This document shows positions 18,172 to 26,464 of a stretch of DNA of 64,000 nucleotides, in pieces. Both the position numbers and the translations under genes were made by a program. The notes beneath the pieces were generated by a model. That model had not been told where the DNA came from. It saw only the letters and a list, made by a program, of their open reading frames with translations, and did not search any database. The DNA comes from Flammeovirgaceae bacterium (GTDB taxonomy: Bacteria > Bacteroidota > Bacteroidia > Cytophagales > Cyclobacteriaceae), in NCBI GenBank assembly GCA_021298015.1, contig JAJTGY010000012.1, forward strand, positions 1 through 64,000, in the 5' to 3' direction. Positions within the stretch are counted from its first letter, which is position 1. Each line of letters begins with the position of its first letter.

Positions 18172-18630
18172 TCAGAACTCAATCTCACCCAGGAACGAGG
18201 CGTTTTCCAGAACATAGATCATCTGGTGGGCACTCCGGTCATTGAGGACAAGGGTGCCGCTGACCTCAATGGGTTTGTCGGTGTACGCAATCGCCTTTGT
18301 CAGGAAAACCTCAACAACAGTTTCGGGGCCGCCTGATCCACAGAAAAAACAGGCGTTGAGCGGTAATGATGACAACATAAAGTGGTTTCCCTTTAACCCG
18401 TTCTCAAACGGAACCATATAACCCGGCAACGTCACTTTCTTTCCACTAAGCGCTTTTGCCTCAGCCGAAAACAGAGGTTTCCCAAACGGGTGTTGCTCCG
18501 TCTTCTCTTTTGCGTACGTGATGCGGTACAACTTTGGCCATACCTCTGACGGGAGCCCGGTATACGAAGCTCGTGGCTGTGCGAACGCACATAATGGCAA
18601 GGCCCACAGGAAAAACGTACGAGCGATCAT
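18172..18630 (-). CDS. secreted DUF3299-like protein, paralogue 1
   Basis: Small exported protein of 152 residues starting MIARTFFLWALPLCAFAQ, a signal peptide. The start at 18630 is preferred because in-frame codons upstream overlap gcvP. The conserved core is LSGKKVTLPGYMVPFEN, LSSLPLNACFFCGSGGPE and TVVEVF, ending LVLNDRSAHQMIYVLENA. This matches the pattern of DUF3299-type proteins, with a C-x2-C pair that could bind metal. A clear relative lies at 38340-38765. The gene is convergent with DUF2723 (one base between stops) and follows gcvP. Function is unknown. Confidence 0.75.
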   Translation of the reverse strand: MIARTFFLWALPLCAFAQPRASYTGLPSEVWPKLYRITYAKEKTEQHPFGKPLFSAEAKALSGKKVTLPGYMVPFENGLKGNHFMLSSLPLNACFFCGSGGPETVVEVFLTKAIAYTDKPIEVSGTLVLNDRSAHQMIYVLENASFLGEIEF

Positions 18631-18700
18631 CACGCGTGCTGAATTGTAAAAATAGACAAACGCACGACCCGGCTTCTGTAAAAAAATGCCAGCGGCCGAA

Positions 18701-21580
18701 CTAGGCCTCTTCCCTGGCATAATCATCAACCGGCAAGCAGCTGCATACCAGATTGCGGTCACCATACGCGTTGTCAACACGACTTACCGAAGGCCAGAAT
18801 TTGGCTTCTCTGACAAAGGGTAGCGGATAGGCGGCCTTCTGCCGGCTGTAACTGTGAGTCCACTCATCAGCAGTGATTACCGCAGCGGTATGGGGAGCAT
18901 TCTTGAGCACGTTGTCTTCCCGGCTAAACTTGCCCTCTTCCACTTCACGTATCTCGTTCCGGATTTCAATGAGTGCCTCTACAAATCGATCCAACTCGGC
19001 TTTGGGTTCGCTCTCCGTGGGCTCAATCATAATAGTACCGGCCACGGGGAAAGAAACAGTGGGCGCGTGGAATCCAAAATCCATCAGGCGTTTGGCGATA
19101 TCTTCCACTTCAATGCCGGCCTTTTTGAAATCACGGCAATCCACAATCATTTCATGGGCGCAGCGTCCGTTGGTTCCGGTGTACAGAATCTTATAATGAC
19201 CGTTCAGTCTTTCTTTAATGTAGTTCGCGCTGAGTATCGCCAACTTGGTTGCGGTGGTCAGTCCCTCGCCACCCATCATTGAAATGTAGGCATAGGAAAT
19301 GGCCAGAATGCTGGCGCTACCCCAAGGGGCTGCCGACACGGCCGGAATAGCCTCCGGTCCGCCCGTCTTCACCACCGCGTGTCCGGGCAAAAAGGGTTTC
19401 AGCTTGTCGTTAACACAAATAGGGCCCATGCCAGGCCCGCCTCCACCGTGCGGAATGCAAAATGTTTTGTGAAGATTAAGGTGACAAACATCCGCCCCGA
19501 TATTGGCTGGCGAGGTAAGTCCGACCTGCGCATTCATGTTCGCGCCATCCATGTACACTAGTCCACCATTTTGGTGAATGATCTCGCATATCTCCGTAAT
19601 GGCTTCTTCAAAAACTCCGTGAGTCGATGGATAGGTGACCATCAGACAGGCGAGACGGTCCTGATACTGCAAGGCCTTGGCTTTCAAATCAGCGACATCC
19701 ACCTTGCCGTCCTCGTCTGATTTTACGACAACCACATCCATACCGGCCATTACCGCACTGGCGGGATTGGTTCCGTGCGCGGAAGCGGGAATCAACGCAA
19801 TGTTGCGATGGTGGTCACCGCGATGCTGGTGATATGCCCGAATCACCATGAGCCCGGCATACTCGCCCTGGGCTCCGCTGTTCGGCTGTAACGACACACC
19901 GGTGAATCCCGTCACTTCCATCAACCATTTCTCCAGATTGTTGATCATCTCCTGATAACCGAGTGTCTGGCTGGCCGGAGCAAACGGATGAATCTGGCCC
20001 AATTCCGGCCACGTTACAGGAATCATTTCCGTGGTAGCGTTCAATTTCATGGTGCAACTGCCCAATGAAATCATCGAATGCACCATCGAGAGGTCCTTAT
20101 TCTCCAACTTTTTGATGTAGCGCAGCATCTCGTGCTCGCTATGATGCATGTTGAATATCGGGTGTGTCAGGTAGCTGCTCGTACGGACGAGGGAGCCCGA
20201 GAACTTCAACGAGGAAATGGGTTGAAGGGAAGTTGGAGCCGCCTGGCCTGTGGCGCTGGCAAAAATGGCAAGAATCGATTTCAGAGACTCGACCGAAGAG
20301 GTCTCGTCCAGCGAGATTCCGATATGAGGGGTTGCGAAGTACCTGAAGTTCATTCCGGCTGCTTCTGCGCGGGTTCGCACCTCTTGCGGGTTCGCCACTT
20401 CCACCTTCAACGTATCGAAGTAATTCGCATTCACCTGCTTGATGCCAAGTTTTTGCAAACCGGCCTCCAACATCTGCGCGAGCCCATGAATGCGCCCCGC
20501 GATTTTTCGCAAACCGTGAGGCCCATGGTAAACGGCATACATACCCGCCATCACCGAGAGCAATACCTGGGCTGTACATATGTTGGATGTGGCTTTCTCT
20601 CTCCGAATGTGTTGCTCGCGGGTTTGCAATGCCATGCGATAACCCGGATTGCCCTGCGCGTCTACCGAGGCGCCAATGATACGACCTGGAATCTGGCGTT
20701 TGTACTCATCGCGGGTGGCGAAAAACGCTGCGTGCGGTCCGCCAAAACCCATGGGCACCCCGAAACGCTGACTGCTGCCCACCACCACATCCGCTCCCAT
20801 TTCTCCGGGAGACTTCAAGACCAGCAATGCCATCAGGTCGGTACCCATCACCACAGCCACATCGCGTTCGCACGCGGCCGAAATGAAGGATGAATGATCT
20901 TGTACCCCGCCATCGTTATTCGGGTATTGGATATAAACGCCAAACACGTCCGCATCCGTTATATCCATTTTGGAGATATCCCCAACCCGTAGTTCAACAC
21001 CAATGGGCGCGCAGCGGGTTTTTAATACATCTATCGTTTGAGGAAACGTGTTGTGATCCACAAAAAACACGTGGGCATTTTTCTTCGATGCCTTGCGGGC
21101 GGCATACACCAGGTGAACGGCCTCGGCTGCCGCTGTCGCTTCGTCCAGCAGCGAAGCATTCGCGATCTCCATACCGGTCAGGTCAATGACCATGGTTTGG
21201 TAATTGATCAGCGCTTCGAGGCGGCCCTGGGCAATTTCCGCCTGGTAAGGCGTGTAGGCGGTGTACCATCCCGGGTTCTCGAGAATATTGCGCAAAATTA
21301 CGCCTGGGGTAATGGTGTTGTAATACCCCATGCCGATGTACGATTGAAAAAGTTTGTTCCGACCCATCGTCTTTTTGAAGTCATTCAAAAAGGCAAACTC
21401 CGATTGAGCCGGGGGCAGATTGAGCGGCTTCTTGAGGCGGATATTAGCCGGCACAGTCTGGCTAATCAGTTCATCCACCGATGAGGCCTTCACCACGTTC
21501 AGCATTTCATCAATCTGCTCGGCACTGGGTGCATTGTGGCGTCTTTCAAACTTCTCGAAATACAACGGATCAATCGACAT
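18701..21580 (-). CDS. gcvP: glycine dehydrogenase (decarboxylating), P protein
   Basis: Full-length homodimeric-type P protein of 959 residues. It is the PLP enzyme of the glycine cleavage system that decarboxylates glycine and passes the aminomethyl group to GcvH lipoate. The N-terminal half starts [14 protein letters not shown] and has the [18 protein letters not shown] motif. The C-terminal half has the PLP-lysine motif [20 protein letters not shown] with the lysine at about residue 705. Both halves are present as one chain, as usual in Bacteroidota and proteobacteria. The gcvH and gcvT genes are not nearby. A flux link to tdh and kbl, which make glycine and lie at 58.8-61.3 kb, is inference. 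Confidence 0.98.
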   Translation of the reverse strand: MSIDPLYFEKFERRHNAPSAEQIDEMLNVVKASSVDELISQTVPANIRLKKPLNLPPAQSEFAFLNDFKKTMGRNKLFQSYIGMGYYNTITPGVILRNILENPGWYTAYTPYQAEIAQGRLEALINYQTMVIDLTGMEIANASLLDEATAAAEAVHLVYAARKASKKNAHVFFVDHNTFPQTIDVLKTRCAPIGVELRVGDISKMDITDADVFGVYIQYPNNDGGVQDHSSFISAACERDVAVVMGTDLMALLVLKSPGEMGADVVVGSSQRFGVPMGFGGPHAAFFATRDEYKRQIPGRIIGASVDAQGNPGYRMALQTREQHIRREKATSNICTAQVLLSVMAGMYAVYHGPHGLRKIAGRIHGLAQMLEAGLQKLGIKQVNANYFDTLKVEVANPQEVRTRAEAAGMNFRYFATPHIGISLDETSSVESLKSILAIFASATGQAAPTSLQPISSLKFSGSLVRTSSYLTHPIFNMHHSEHEMLRYIKKLENKDLSMVHSMISLGSCTMKLNATTEMIPVTWPELGQIHPFAPASQTLGYQEMINNLEKWLMEVTGFTGVSLQPNSGAQGEYAGLMVIRAYHQHRGDHHRNIALIPASAHGTNPASAVMAGMDVVVVKSDEDGKVDVADLKAKALQYQDRLACLMVTYPSTHGVFEEAITEICEIIHQNGGLVYMDGANMNAQVGLTSPANIGADVCHLNLHKTFCIPHGGGGPGMGPICVNDKLKPFLPGHAVVKTGGPEAIPAVSAAPWGSASILAISYAYISMMGGEGLTTATKLAILSANYIKERLNGHYKILYTGTNGRCAHEMIVDCRDFKKAGIEVEDIAKRLMDFGFHAPTVSFPVAGTIMIEPTESEPKAELDRFVEALIEIRNEIREVEEGKFSREDNVLKNAPHTAAVITADEWTHSYSRQKAAYPLPFVREAKFWPSVSRVDNAYGDRNLVCSCLPVDDYAREEA

Positions 21581-21669
21581 AGACCTACTGGGAAAATGAT
21601 TTTGCTAGAACAACAACTTTTTGTGCACCTGGTTCCCGGTGCCGTCCGCACCGGGGCTTCCGTCAGGTG

Positions 21670-22089
21670 TTAGAAACGCTCGAACTGGGAGAAGAAGAAA
21701 TCCCCCTCAATGCCGGCATTTTCGTCCGAATCACTGCCATGGATCGCATTAGCGTCAATCGATTTGGCAAACAGTGCGCGGATGGTGCCCGGAGCTGCCT
21801 TTTTGGGGTCTGTTGCCCCGATCAGCTTACGAAAATCCTCCACGGCATTTTCCTTCTCCAAAATCATGGGCACAATAGCACCGGACGACATGTAGGCGCA
21901 GAGTTCGCCATAAAACGGACGCTCCTTGTGGATGGCGTAAAATTGACCGGCCAGTTCGCTGGTCAGTTTTACTTTCTTCATGGCCACAATTCGGAACCCG
22001 GCTTCTTCAATCATTTTCGTAATCGCACCCGTGTGACCTGCTGAAACAGCATCGGGCTTTATCATCGTGAACGTTCTTTTTCCTGCCAT
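21670..22089 (-). CDS. ndk: nucleoside diphosphate kinase
   Basis: Enzyme of 139 residues that moves the gamma-phosphate from ATP to nucleoside diphosphates through a phosphohistidine. It starts [11 protein letters not shown] and has the signature NAIHGSDS with the active histidine at about residue 117. Length is typical (135-150). A Bacteroidota promoter box lies just upstream on the same strand. It is divergent from nrnA and upstream of gcvP, with an 89-base gap to gcvP. Confidence 0.97.
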   Translation of the reverse strand: MAGKRTFTMIKPDAVSAGHTGAITKMIEEAGFRIVAMKKVKLTSELAGQFYAIHKERPFYGELCAYMSSGAIVPMILEKENAVEDFRKLIGATDPKKAAPGTIRALFAKSIDANAIHGSDSDENAGIEGDFFFSQFERF

Positions 22090-22117
22090 GGACTTGTAGG
22101 GTTTAAAAATTTGCGCG

Positions 22118-22125
22118 CAAAGGTA
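22118..22125 (-). promoter_or_regulatory. TAnnTTTG promoter box for ndk
   Basis: Minus-strand TACCTTTG is an exact match to the Bacteroidota -7 consensus, 28 bases before the ndk ATG. A TTTTG lies about 25 bases further upstream, slightly beyond the usual -33 spacing, so only the -7 element is certain. Confidence 0.6.
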
Positions 22126-22221
22126 TCAAAAGACGATGAAGAATTGCGTTCAAAACCCGCAATTCGGCCCGAAAACTGCCAGAATTGAAATGTGCGCTTT
22201 TCTACCGATTTTTGCCGGCTC

Positions 22222-23241
22222 ATGAAAAATCAGGAAGAGCTGGAAATGCTTCTGCAATCACCTCGCAATGTGGTGGTTATCATGCATTTCAAGCCGGATG
22301 CCGATGCGTTGGGCTCCTCGCTGGGCCTGGCGGGCTTCCTCAAAAAGCTTGGTCATCGCATCCAGGTGATCGCCCCCAGCAATTACCCGGAGTTTTTGGC
22401 TTGGCTACCCGGAAATGAACAGGTATTGGCGGTAGACGACCGGTTTGGCGACTCCTTGCCGAAAGCTGTTCAAGAAATCGAAAAAGCAGACATTCTTTTT
22501 TGCCTCGACTTCAACAATCCGAACCGTGTAAACGCGTTGGAAAAACCACTGCGCGATGCCCGCGGGGTGAAAGTTGTGATTGATCACCATCTGGAGCCGG
22601 AGAACTTTGCTGATTTCCAGAAATGGAACATTCAATCAGCCTCTACGGCCGGCCTCGTGTTCGATCTGATTCACGATTTAAAGGCGGTCGATAAGATTGA
22701 TGCCGATATTGCCACTTGTCTTTACGCAGGTCTGATGACCGACACGGGGGGATTCCGTCACAACAATACCCGTCACCAGGAATTTCTCATTGCGTCCTCG
22801 TTGGTAGCGCATGGAGCTGATCCTCATGTGATTGCCAAGAAGATATATGATAATAATACATTGGAGCGCCTGCGTTTAACGGGCTTCGCCTTATATGAGA
22901 AGCTGGTGGTGGTGCCGGAGTATCGGACAGCCTACATGGCCTTAAGCGGCAGCGACCTCAGCCGATTCAACGCCCAGACGGGCGATCTGGAAGGGCTCGT
23001 GAACTACGGCCTCTCCATTGAGGGCGTCCGCATGGCGGTTCTGATGTACGACCGAAAAGATGAGGTGAAACTGTCGTTTCGCTCCCTGGGTGATTTTTCA
23101 GTGAATGAATTAGCCCGGAAACATTTCAATGGCGGTGGTCACCGTAACGCTGCCGGGGGGCAGTCCAAAACCTCGTTGCAGGCAACGCTTGAAAAACTTT
23201 TGGCACTTTTGCCAGAATACAAAAATCAATTGAACGCATAA
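22222..23241 (+). CDS. nrnA: bifunctional oligoribonuclease / pAp phosphatase, DHH family
   Basis: DHH/DHHA1 phosphoesterase of 339 residues that degrades nano-RNA and, in the NrnA family, dephosphorylates pAp. The ATG at 22222 (MKNQEELEMLL) is preferred over a GTG ten codons upstream. Motifs in order: VVIMHFKPDADALGSSLG (metal site), CLDFNNPNR, VIDHHLEPENFADF (the DHH triad), LMTDTGGFRHNNT, and the C-terminal GGGHRNAAGGQS of DHHA1. It opens a plus-strand run with a 4-base gap to the FKBP lipoprotein gene; all catalytic motifs are intact. Confidence 0.92.
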   Translation: MKNQEELEMLLQSPRNVVVIMHFKPDADALGSSLGLAGFLKKLGHRIQVIAPSNYPEFLAWLPGNEQVLAVDDRFGDSLPKAVQEIEKADILFCLDFNNPNRVNALEKPLRDARGVKVVIDHHLEPENFADFQKWNIQSASTAGLVFDLIHDLKAVDKIDADIATCLYAGLMTDTGGFRHNNTRHQEFLIASSLVAHGADPHVIAKKIYDNNTLERLRLTGFALYEKLVVVPEYRTAYMALSGSDLSRFNAQTGDLEGLVNYGLSIEGVRMAVLMYDRKDEVKLSFRSLGDFSVNELARKHFNGGGHRNAAGGQSKTSLQATLEKLLALLPEYKNQLNA

Positions 23242-23245
23242 CCAA

Positions 23246-24133
23246 ATGAATAAGCACATGAGATCGATCCTGTTGTTGTTAGTCGTGACCCTGCTGGTAG
23301 CCGCCTGTTCGGAAACCGAGAAGACGCCCTCCGGGCAAGAGTTTACCTATATCCGTAAGGGGAAAGGTGAACCGGGGCGGAAAGGCGAATACATTTTGAT
23401 GAATATGAGCTATCGGGACGCTAAAGACTCCGTGTGGTTTACGTCTGCCCGCGAAGACGGAAACCCGGTATTGCTGCCCATTTTGGACAGCATACCCAAA
23501 TCAATGAAGGATGGCGTACGTGAAGTATTTCAGTTACTTCGGGTGAACGACAGCATCACCTTCAAAGTGCGGGCGAAAGATCTGTTTACCAAAACATGGC
23601 AGTCAGAAGTGCCGGCACACGTGGACTCCAGTAGCTTCTTCACCTTTTATGTGGGTGTTAAGGAGATTATGAATGCCGACCGGCTGAACGAGTTTCAGCG
23701 CGAATTCTATGAAAAAGAAAATGCCCGGGCCATGAAGGCCGAAAGTGAGCAATTGAAGAAAGATACCCTTGCGCTCAATCAGTATCTGGCAGAACGAAAC
23801 ATTACGGCCACCGGCACGCCTGAGGGAGTTCGCTATGTTATCAGCAAATTGGGCACGGGTGAAAAACCCAACTTATCACAACAAATCCGATTTGCCTATA
23901 AGGGTATGCTGCTGGATGGTACCGTCTTTGACGAATCCAAACAGCCTATAGTTTATCCGCTCAGTAATCTGATTCGCGGTTGGCAAATTGCATTTCCTAA
24001 CTTCCCGGTGGGAACCCGAGCCACGTTGTATATTCCCTCTTCACTGGGGTATGGCCCACAGGGTTCGCCCCCCACGATTCCGGCTAATGCCAATTTGATA
24101 TTCGAGGTTGAGTTGGTGGGCATTGAGAAATAA
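23246..24133 (+). CDS. FKBP-type peptidyl-prolyl isomerase lipoprotein, GldI-like
   Basis: Lipoprotein of 295 residues. The signal peptide ends LLVAACSETEKT with a lipobox cysteine near residue 21. The N-terminal half resembles a second, degenerate FKBP-like unit (YILMNMSYRDAKDSVWFT..., FKVRAKDLF). The C-terminal FKBP domain has IRFAYKGMLLDGTVFDES, IRGWQIAFPNFPVGTRAT and the strand IPSSLGYGPQGSPPTIPANANLIFEVEL. In Flavobacterium, GldI is an FKBP lipoprotein needed for gliding and T9SS; whether this protein has that role is inference. It is followed after 2 bases by a second FKBP gene. Confidence 0.85.
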   Translation: MNKHMRSILLLLVVTLLVAACSETEKTPSGQEFTYIRKGKGEPGRKGEYILMNMSYRDAKDSVWFTSAREDGNPVLLPILDSIPKSMKDGVREVFQLLRVNDSITFKVRAKDLFTKTWQSEVPAHVDSSSFFTFYVGVKEIMNADRLNEFQREFYEKENARAMKAESEQLKKDTLALNQYLAERNITATGTPEGVRYVISKLGTGEKPNLSQQIRFAYKGMLLDGTVFDESKQPIVYPLSNLIRGWQIAFPNFPVGTRATLYIPSSLGYGPQGSPPTIPANANLIFEVELVGIEK

Positions 24134-24135
24134 GT

Positions 24136-24671
24136 ATGCGAGTAGCGAATTTTATTCCGTTGTTCCTGCTGGTGTTCGGATGCGCCCAAACCTTAACGCC
24201 ACCACCGTGCACCGAAGAAGTTAATCCAGCCGAAATTGCTGCCGTGCCTGCCGATCAGTTGCAAATTGACCTGGATATTATTGACGATACCCTGGCCGCC
24301 CGGTCAATTGTACCGATCATCGATCCCACCGGCATACGCTATACGATCGAAAGGCAGGGAGGGGGCAGAGAGGTCCAATGCTTACAAAAACCCATCTTGG
24401 TAACGTACAAGGGCAAACTACTTTCCCCGGATGCCCGCGCCCTTAAGTTTGGTGGCATTTTTGACCAAGGCACGATCAGCATTTCGTTGTCTACCGTCAT
24501 CGTTGGGTGGCAAGTCATGTTCCTGCAGTTCAAGGCGGGGCAACGATTTATCTCCCATCCGGGTTCGCTTACGGAACTTTGTCACGGCCGGCACCACTTG
24601 GATCAGGTCGAGCTGATATTCCCGCAAACGCAAACCTGATTTTTGAAATTGAACTGCTTGATGTACAATGA
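24136..24671 (+). pseudogene. second FKBP-type isomerase lipoprotein, frameshifted near the 3' end
   Basis: The frame from the ATG at 24136 encodes a lipoprotein signal (FLLVFGCAQ) and most of an FKBP domain (VTYKGKLL, FDQGTISI, VIVGWQVMFLQFKAG). After a run of four G (24537-24540) the frame continues with unrelated residues to a stop at 24639. The next frame, from 24543, instead reads TIYLPSGFAYGTLS and IPANANLIFEIELLDVQ, the normal end of an FKBP domain, and stops at 24669-24671. That stop overlaps the rdgB ATG as ATGA, the arrangement expected of an intact operon. One missing base in the G run explains everything. A sequencing error is the simplest cause; a real mutation or a slippage site is possible. 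Without the repair the product lacks the last strand of the isomerase fold. Confidence 0.8.
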
Positions 24672-25249
24672 CGCTGTGCCTGGCGACTCGTAACACGCAC
24701 AAATTGGAAGAAATTCGGGCGAAACTGGGCAACCGGTTTCGCCTGATTTCATTAGACGATGTTGGTTGTACGGAAGAACTGCCCGAAACGACCGACACGA
24801 TTCCGGGTAACTCGTTGCAAAAGGCGCAGTACGTGTTTCAACATTACCGTGTTGCCTGTGTAGCCGATGACTCAGGCCTGGAGATTGACGCACTTGCGGG
24901 TGCCCCTGGCGTTCACTCGGCCTGCTATGCCGGCCCGCAGCGAAGTCACGAGGATAATATCCAAAAAGTGCTAGGTGAAATGCGAAACACAACACACCGA
25001 TCAGCCCAATTCCGGACGGTGCTCACACTTGTGACCGACAACGGCATTCAGGAGTTCGAAGGCATCTTGCGCGGAGATATCCTTCGCGAACCCCGCGGTA
25101 AGAATGGTTTTGGCTACGACCCGATTTTTCAACCGGACGGAATCGACCTAAGCCTGGCCCAGTTGTCGCTGGAGGAGAAGAATAAAATCAGTCACCGCGC
25201 ACGGGCCATTGAAAAGCTGGTGAGCTACTTCCAAACCAATTCGCTATAA
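24668..25249 (+). CDS. rdgB: XTP/dITP pyrophosphatase (HAM1/RdgB)
   Basis: House-cleaning nucleotidase of 193 residues that hydrolyses XTP, ITP and dITP so that deaminated purines stay out of nucleic acids. Motifs: LATRNTHKLEEIRAKL at the start, VADDSGLEIDALAGAPGVHSA (substrate pocket), GKNGFGYDPIFQPDG, and KNKISHRARAIEKL near the end. Length and all signature blocks are normal. Its ATG overlaps the repaired stop of the upstream FKBP gene. Confidence 0.96.
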   Translation: MTLCLATRNTHKLEEIRAKLGNRFRLISLDDVGCTEELPETTDTIPGNSLQKAQYVFQHYRVACVADDSGLEIDALAGAPGVHSACYAGPQRSHEDNIQKVLGEMRNTTHRSAQFRTVLTLVTDNGIQEFEGILRGDILREPRGKNGFGYDPIFQPDGIDLSLAQLSLEEKNKISHRARAIEKLVSYFQTNSL

Positions 25250-25320
25250 TTGGTCATTCGTTATGAAATGGCCATAGTAAATGCTTCATACTAATCGGAA
25301 TGATCATTCAGGCCATTCCA

Positions 25321-25357
25321 TGCCTGCCTGCTGAAATGCCACTAGGGCATGCAGGCA
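25321..25357. repeat. imperfect inverted repeat between rdgB and udk
   Basis: Arms TGCCTGCCTGC (25321-25331) and GCATGCAGGCA (25347-25357) pair at 10 of 11 positions around a 15-base loop. No T-run follows on either side, so it is not a standard terminator. The 136-base gap also carries AGTAAATG twice. Function unknown. Confidence 0.5.
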
Positions 25358-25385
25358 AGTGACATTAGTAAATGAATATGAACAC

Positions 25386-26009
25386 ATGAAACCTTATACG
25401 ATCGGCATTACAGGTGGCAGCGGTTCCGGAAAAACGTTTTTTCTGCAAGGCCTGTCGGCCAGTTTTGGGTCTGATCACATTTGCCTGATCTCACAAGACA
25501 ATTACTACAAGCCACGGGATTTACAGCCCGTAGATGAGAACGGGGTAAAAAATTTTGACTTACCCGTCTCCATCGACCGCGAGGCTTTTGAAGCCGATCT
25601 CCTCAAATTACGCTCCGGACAATCGGTCACGAAACTCGAGTACACCTTCAACAATCCGGCTGCGGGGCCAAAAATGCTTGAGTTTAAGGTTGCGCCTATT
25701 CTGGTTGTGGAGGGGCTTTTTGTCCAATACTTCGAAGAAATTGCCTCCCAACTCGACTTAAAGGTTTTTATCGAGGCGAAAGACCATGTTAAACTCGGCC
25801 GCAGAATCAAGCGCGACCAGGTAGAGCGCGGATATGATCTGGATGACGTGCTCTACCGTTACCAGTGCCACGTGATGCCGGTTTACGAGCGCCTGATCGA
25901 ACCCCTGAAGCACCAGGCCGACCTGGTGATACCCAACAACTCGGATTTTAGCCACGCGCTTGAGGTTCTGACCGGTTTTTTGAGGCACCGGCTGGCACTT
26001 GCAAATTAG
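25386..26009 (+). CDS. udk: uridine kinase
   Basis: P-loop kinase of 207 residues that phosphorylates uridine and cytidine in pyrimidine salvage. The ATG at 25386 (MKPYTIGITGGSGSGKT) places the Walker A motif at the extreme N-terminus as usual; an upstream in-frame start at 25359 is unlikely. Other motifs: ISQDNYYKPRDLQ (substrate aspartate loop), FDLPVSIDREAF, ILVVEGLFV (Walker B-like) and the lid RRIKRDQVERGYDLDDVLYRY. Intact and of normal length; upp at 40.3 kb acts in the same pathway. Confidence 0.93.
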   Translation: MKPYTIGITGGSGSGKTFFLQGLSASFGSDHICLISQDNYYKPRDLQPVDENGVKNFDLPVSIDREAFEADLLKLRSGQSVTKLEYTFNNPAAGPKMLEFKVAPILVVEGLFVQYFEEIASQLDLKVFIEAKDHVKLGRRIKRDQVERGYDLDDVLYRYQCHVMPVYERLIEPLKHQADLVIPNNSDFSHALEVLTGFLRHRLALAN

Positions 26010-26028
26010 AAGTCAATCCCTACTTTTG
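25999..26028 (+). promoter_or_regulatory. Bacteroidota promoter for the small membrane protein gene
   Basis: TTG at 25999-26001 and TACTTTTG at 26021-26028, 19 bases apart, match the TTG/TTTG-N19-TAnnTTTG consensus. The box lies 18 bases before the ATG at 26047 and overlaps the end of udk. Confidence 0.65.
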
Positions 26029-26046
26029 TAGGCCTTTTTGGCGGGC

Positions 26047-26376
26047 ATGCAGAAGCAAACGAATCGTCTCGCAACATTGACACTGGGCATTTTTGCTGCC
26101 CTCGCGATCCTGTTTTCGCATAGCTTCAGCTACCAGCCCGAACGATCAGAGAAAAACAGCGAAGCTCAGGAACAAACGGAGACCGGAACCTCCGTGCAGA
26201 CTGCCCCGGCCACGGTGTCCGGTCCTCAGGCATCCGTTCAAACCGAAACTGAACCCTCGGTAATTCAGGTTTGGGTGCGTGAGGTAAAGCAGAAGGCGCT
26301 GGCTATCGTAACAGAAACCGCATCGTTTGTTTTCCGGCACCTCGTAGGTGCGTCCATTTCGCCACAGGCACCCTGA
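26047..26376 (+). CDS. small single-pass membrane protein of unknown function
   Basis: Protein of 109 residues from the ATG at 26047 (MQKQTNRLATL). It has one N-terminal hydrophobic segment (LATLTLGIFAALAILFSHSF), then a low-complexity stretch rich in Gln, Thr, Glu and Ser, and a predicted amphipathic C-terminal helix around VWVREVKQKALAIVTETASFVF. A strong promoter match stands directly in front, which argues that the gene is real. The spot behind udk is where other Bacteroidota often carry an FtsB/DivIC-like gene, but no coiled-coil Leu pattern is obvious here, so I do not make that call. Confidence 0.6.
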   Translation: MQKQTNRLATLTLGIFAALAILFSHSFSYQPERSEKNSEAQEQTETGTSVQTAPATVSGPQASVQTETEPSVIQVWVREVKQKALAIVTETASFVFRHLVGASISPQAP

Positions 26377-26464
26377 TTAGAATCTTCCCCAATCCTAACC
26401 CGACCACTGCTATCCGGCCGGGCCTACTCATTTTCTTAACTCAAAAATCAATTCGGAATATTAT

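Noticed and set aside
20078-20893. 271-codon frame opposite gcvP
   Set aside because: No domain, overlaps conserved gcvP sequence, and no promoter; a shadow frame.
25250-25385. Gap before udk as a riboswitch
   Set aside because: It contains one imperfect hairpin and no T-run, conserved core or anti-terminator arrangement that I can recognise.
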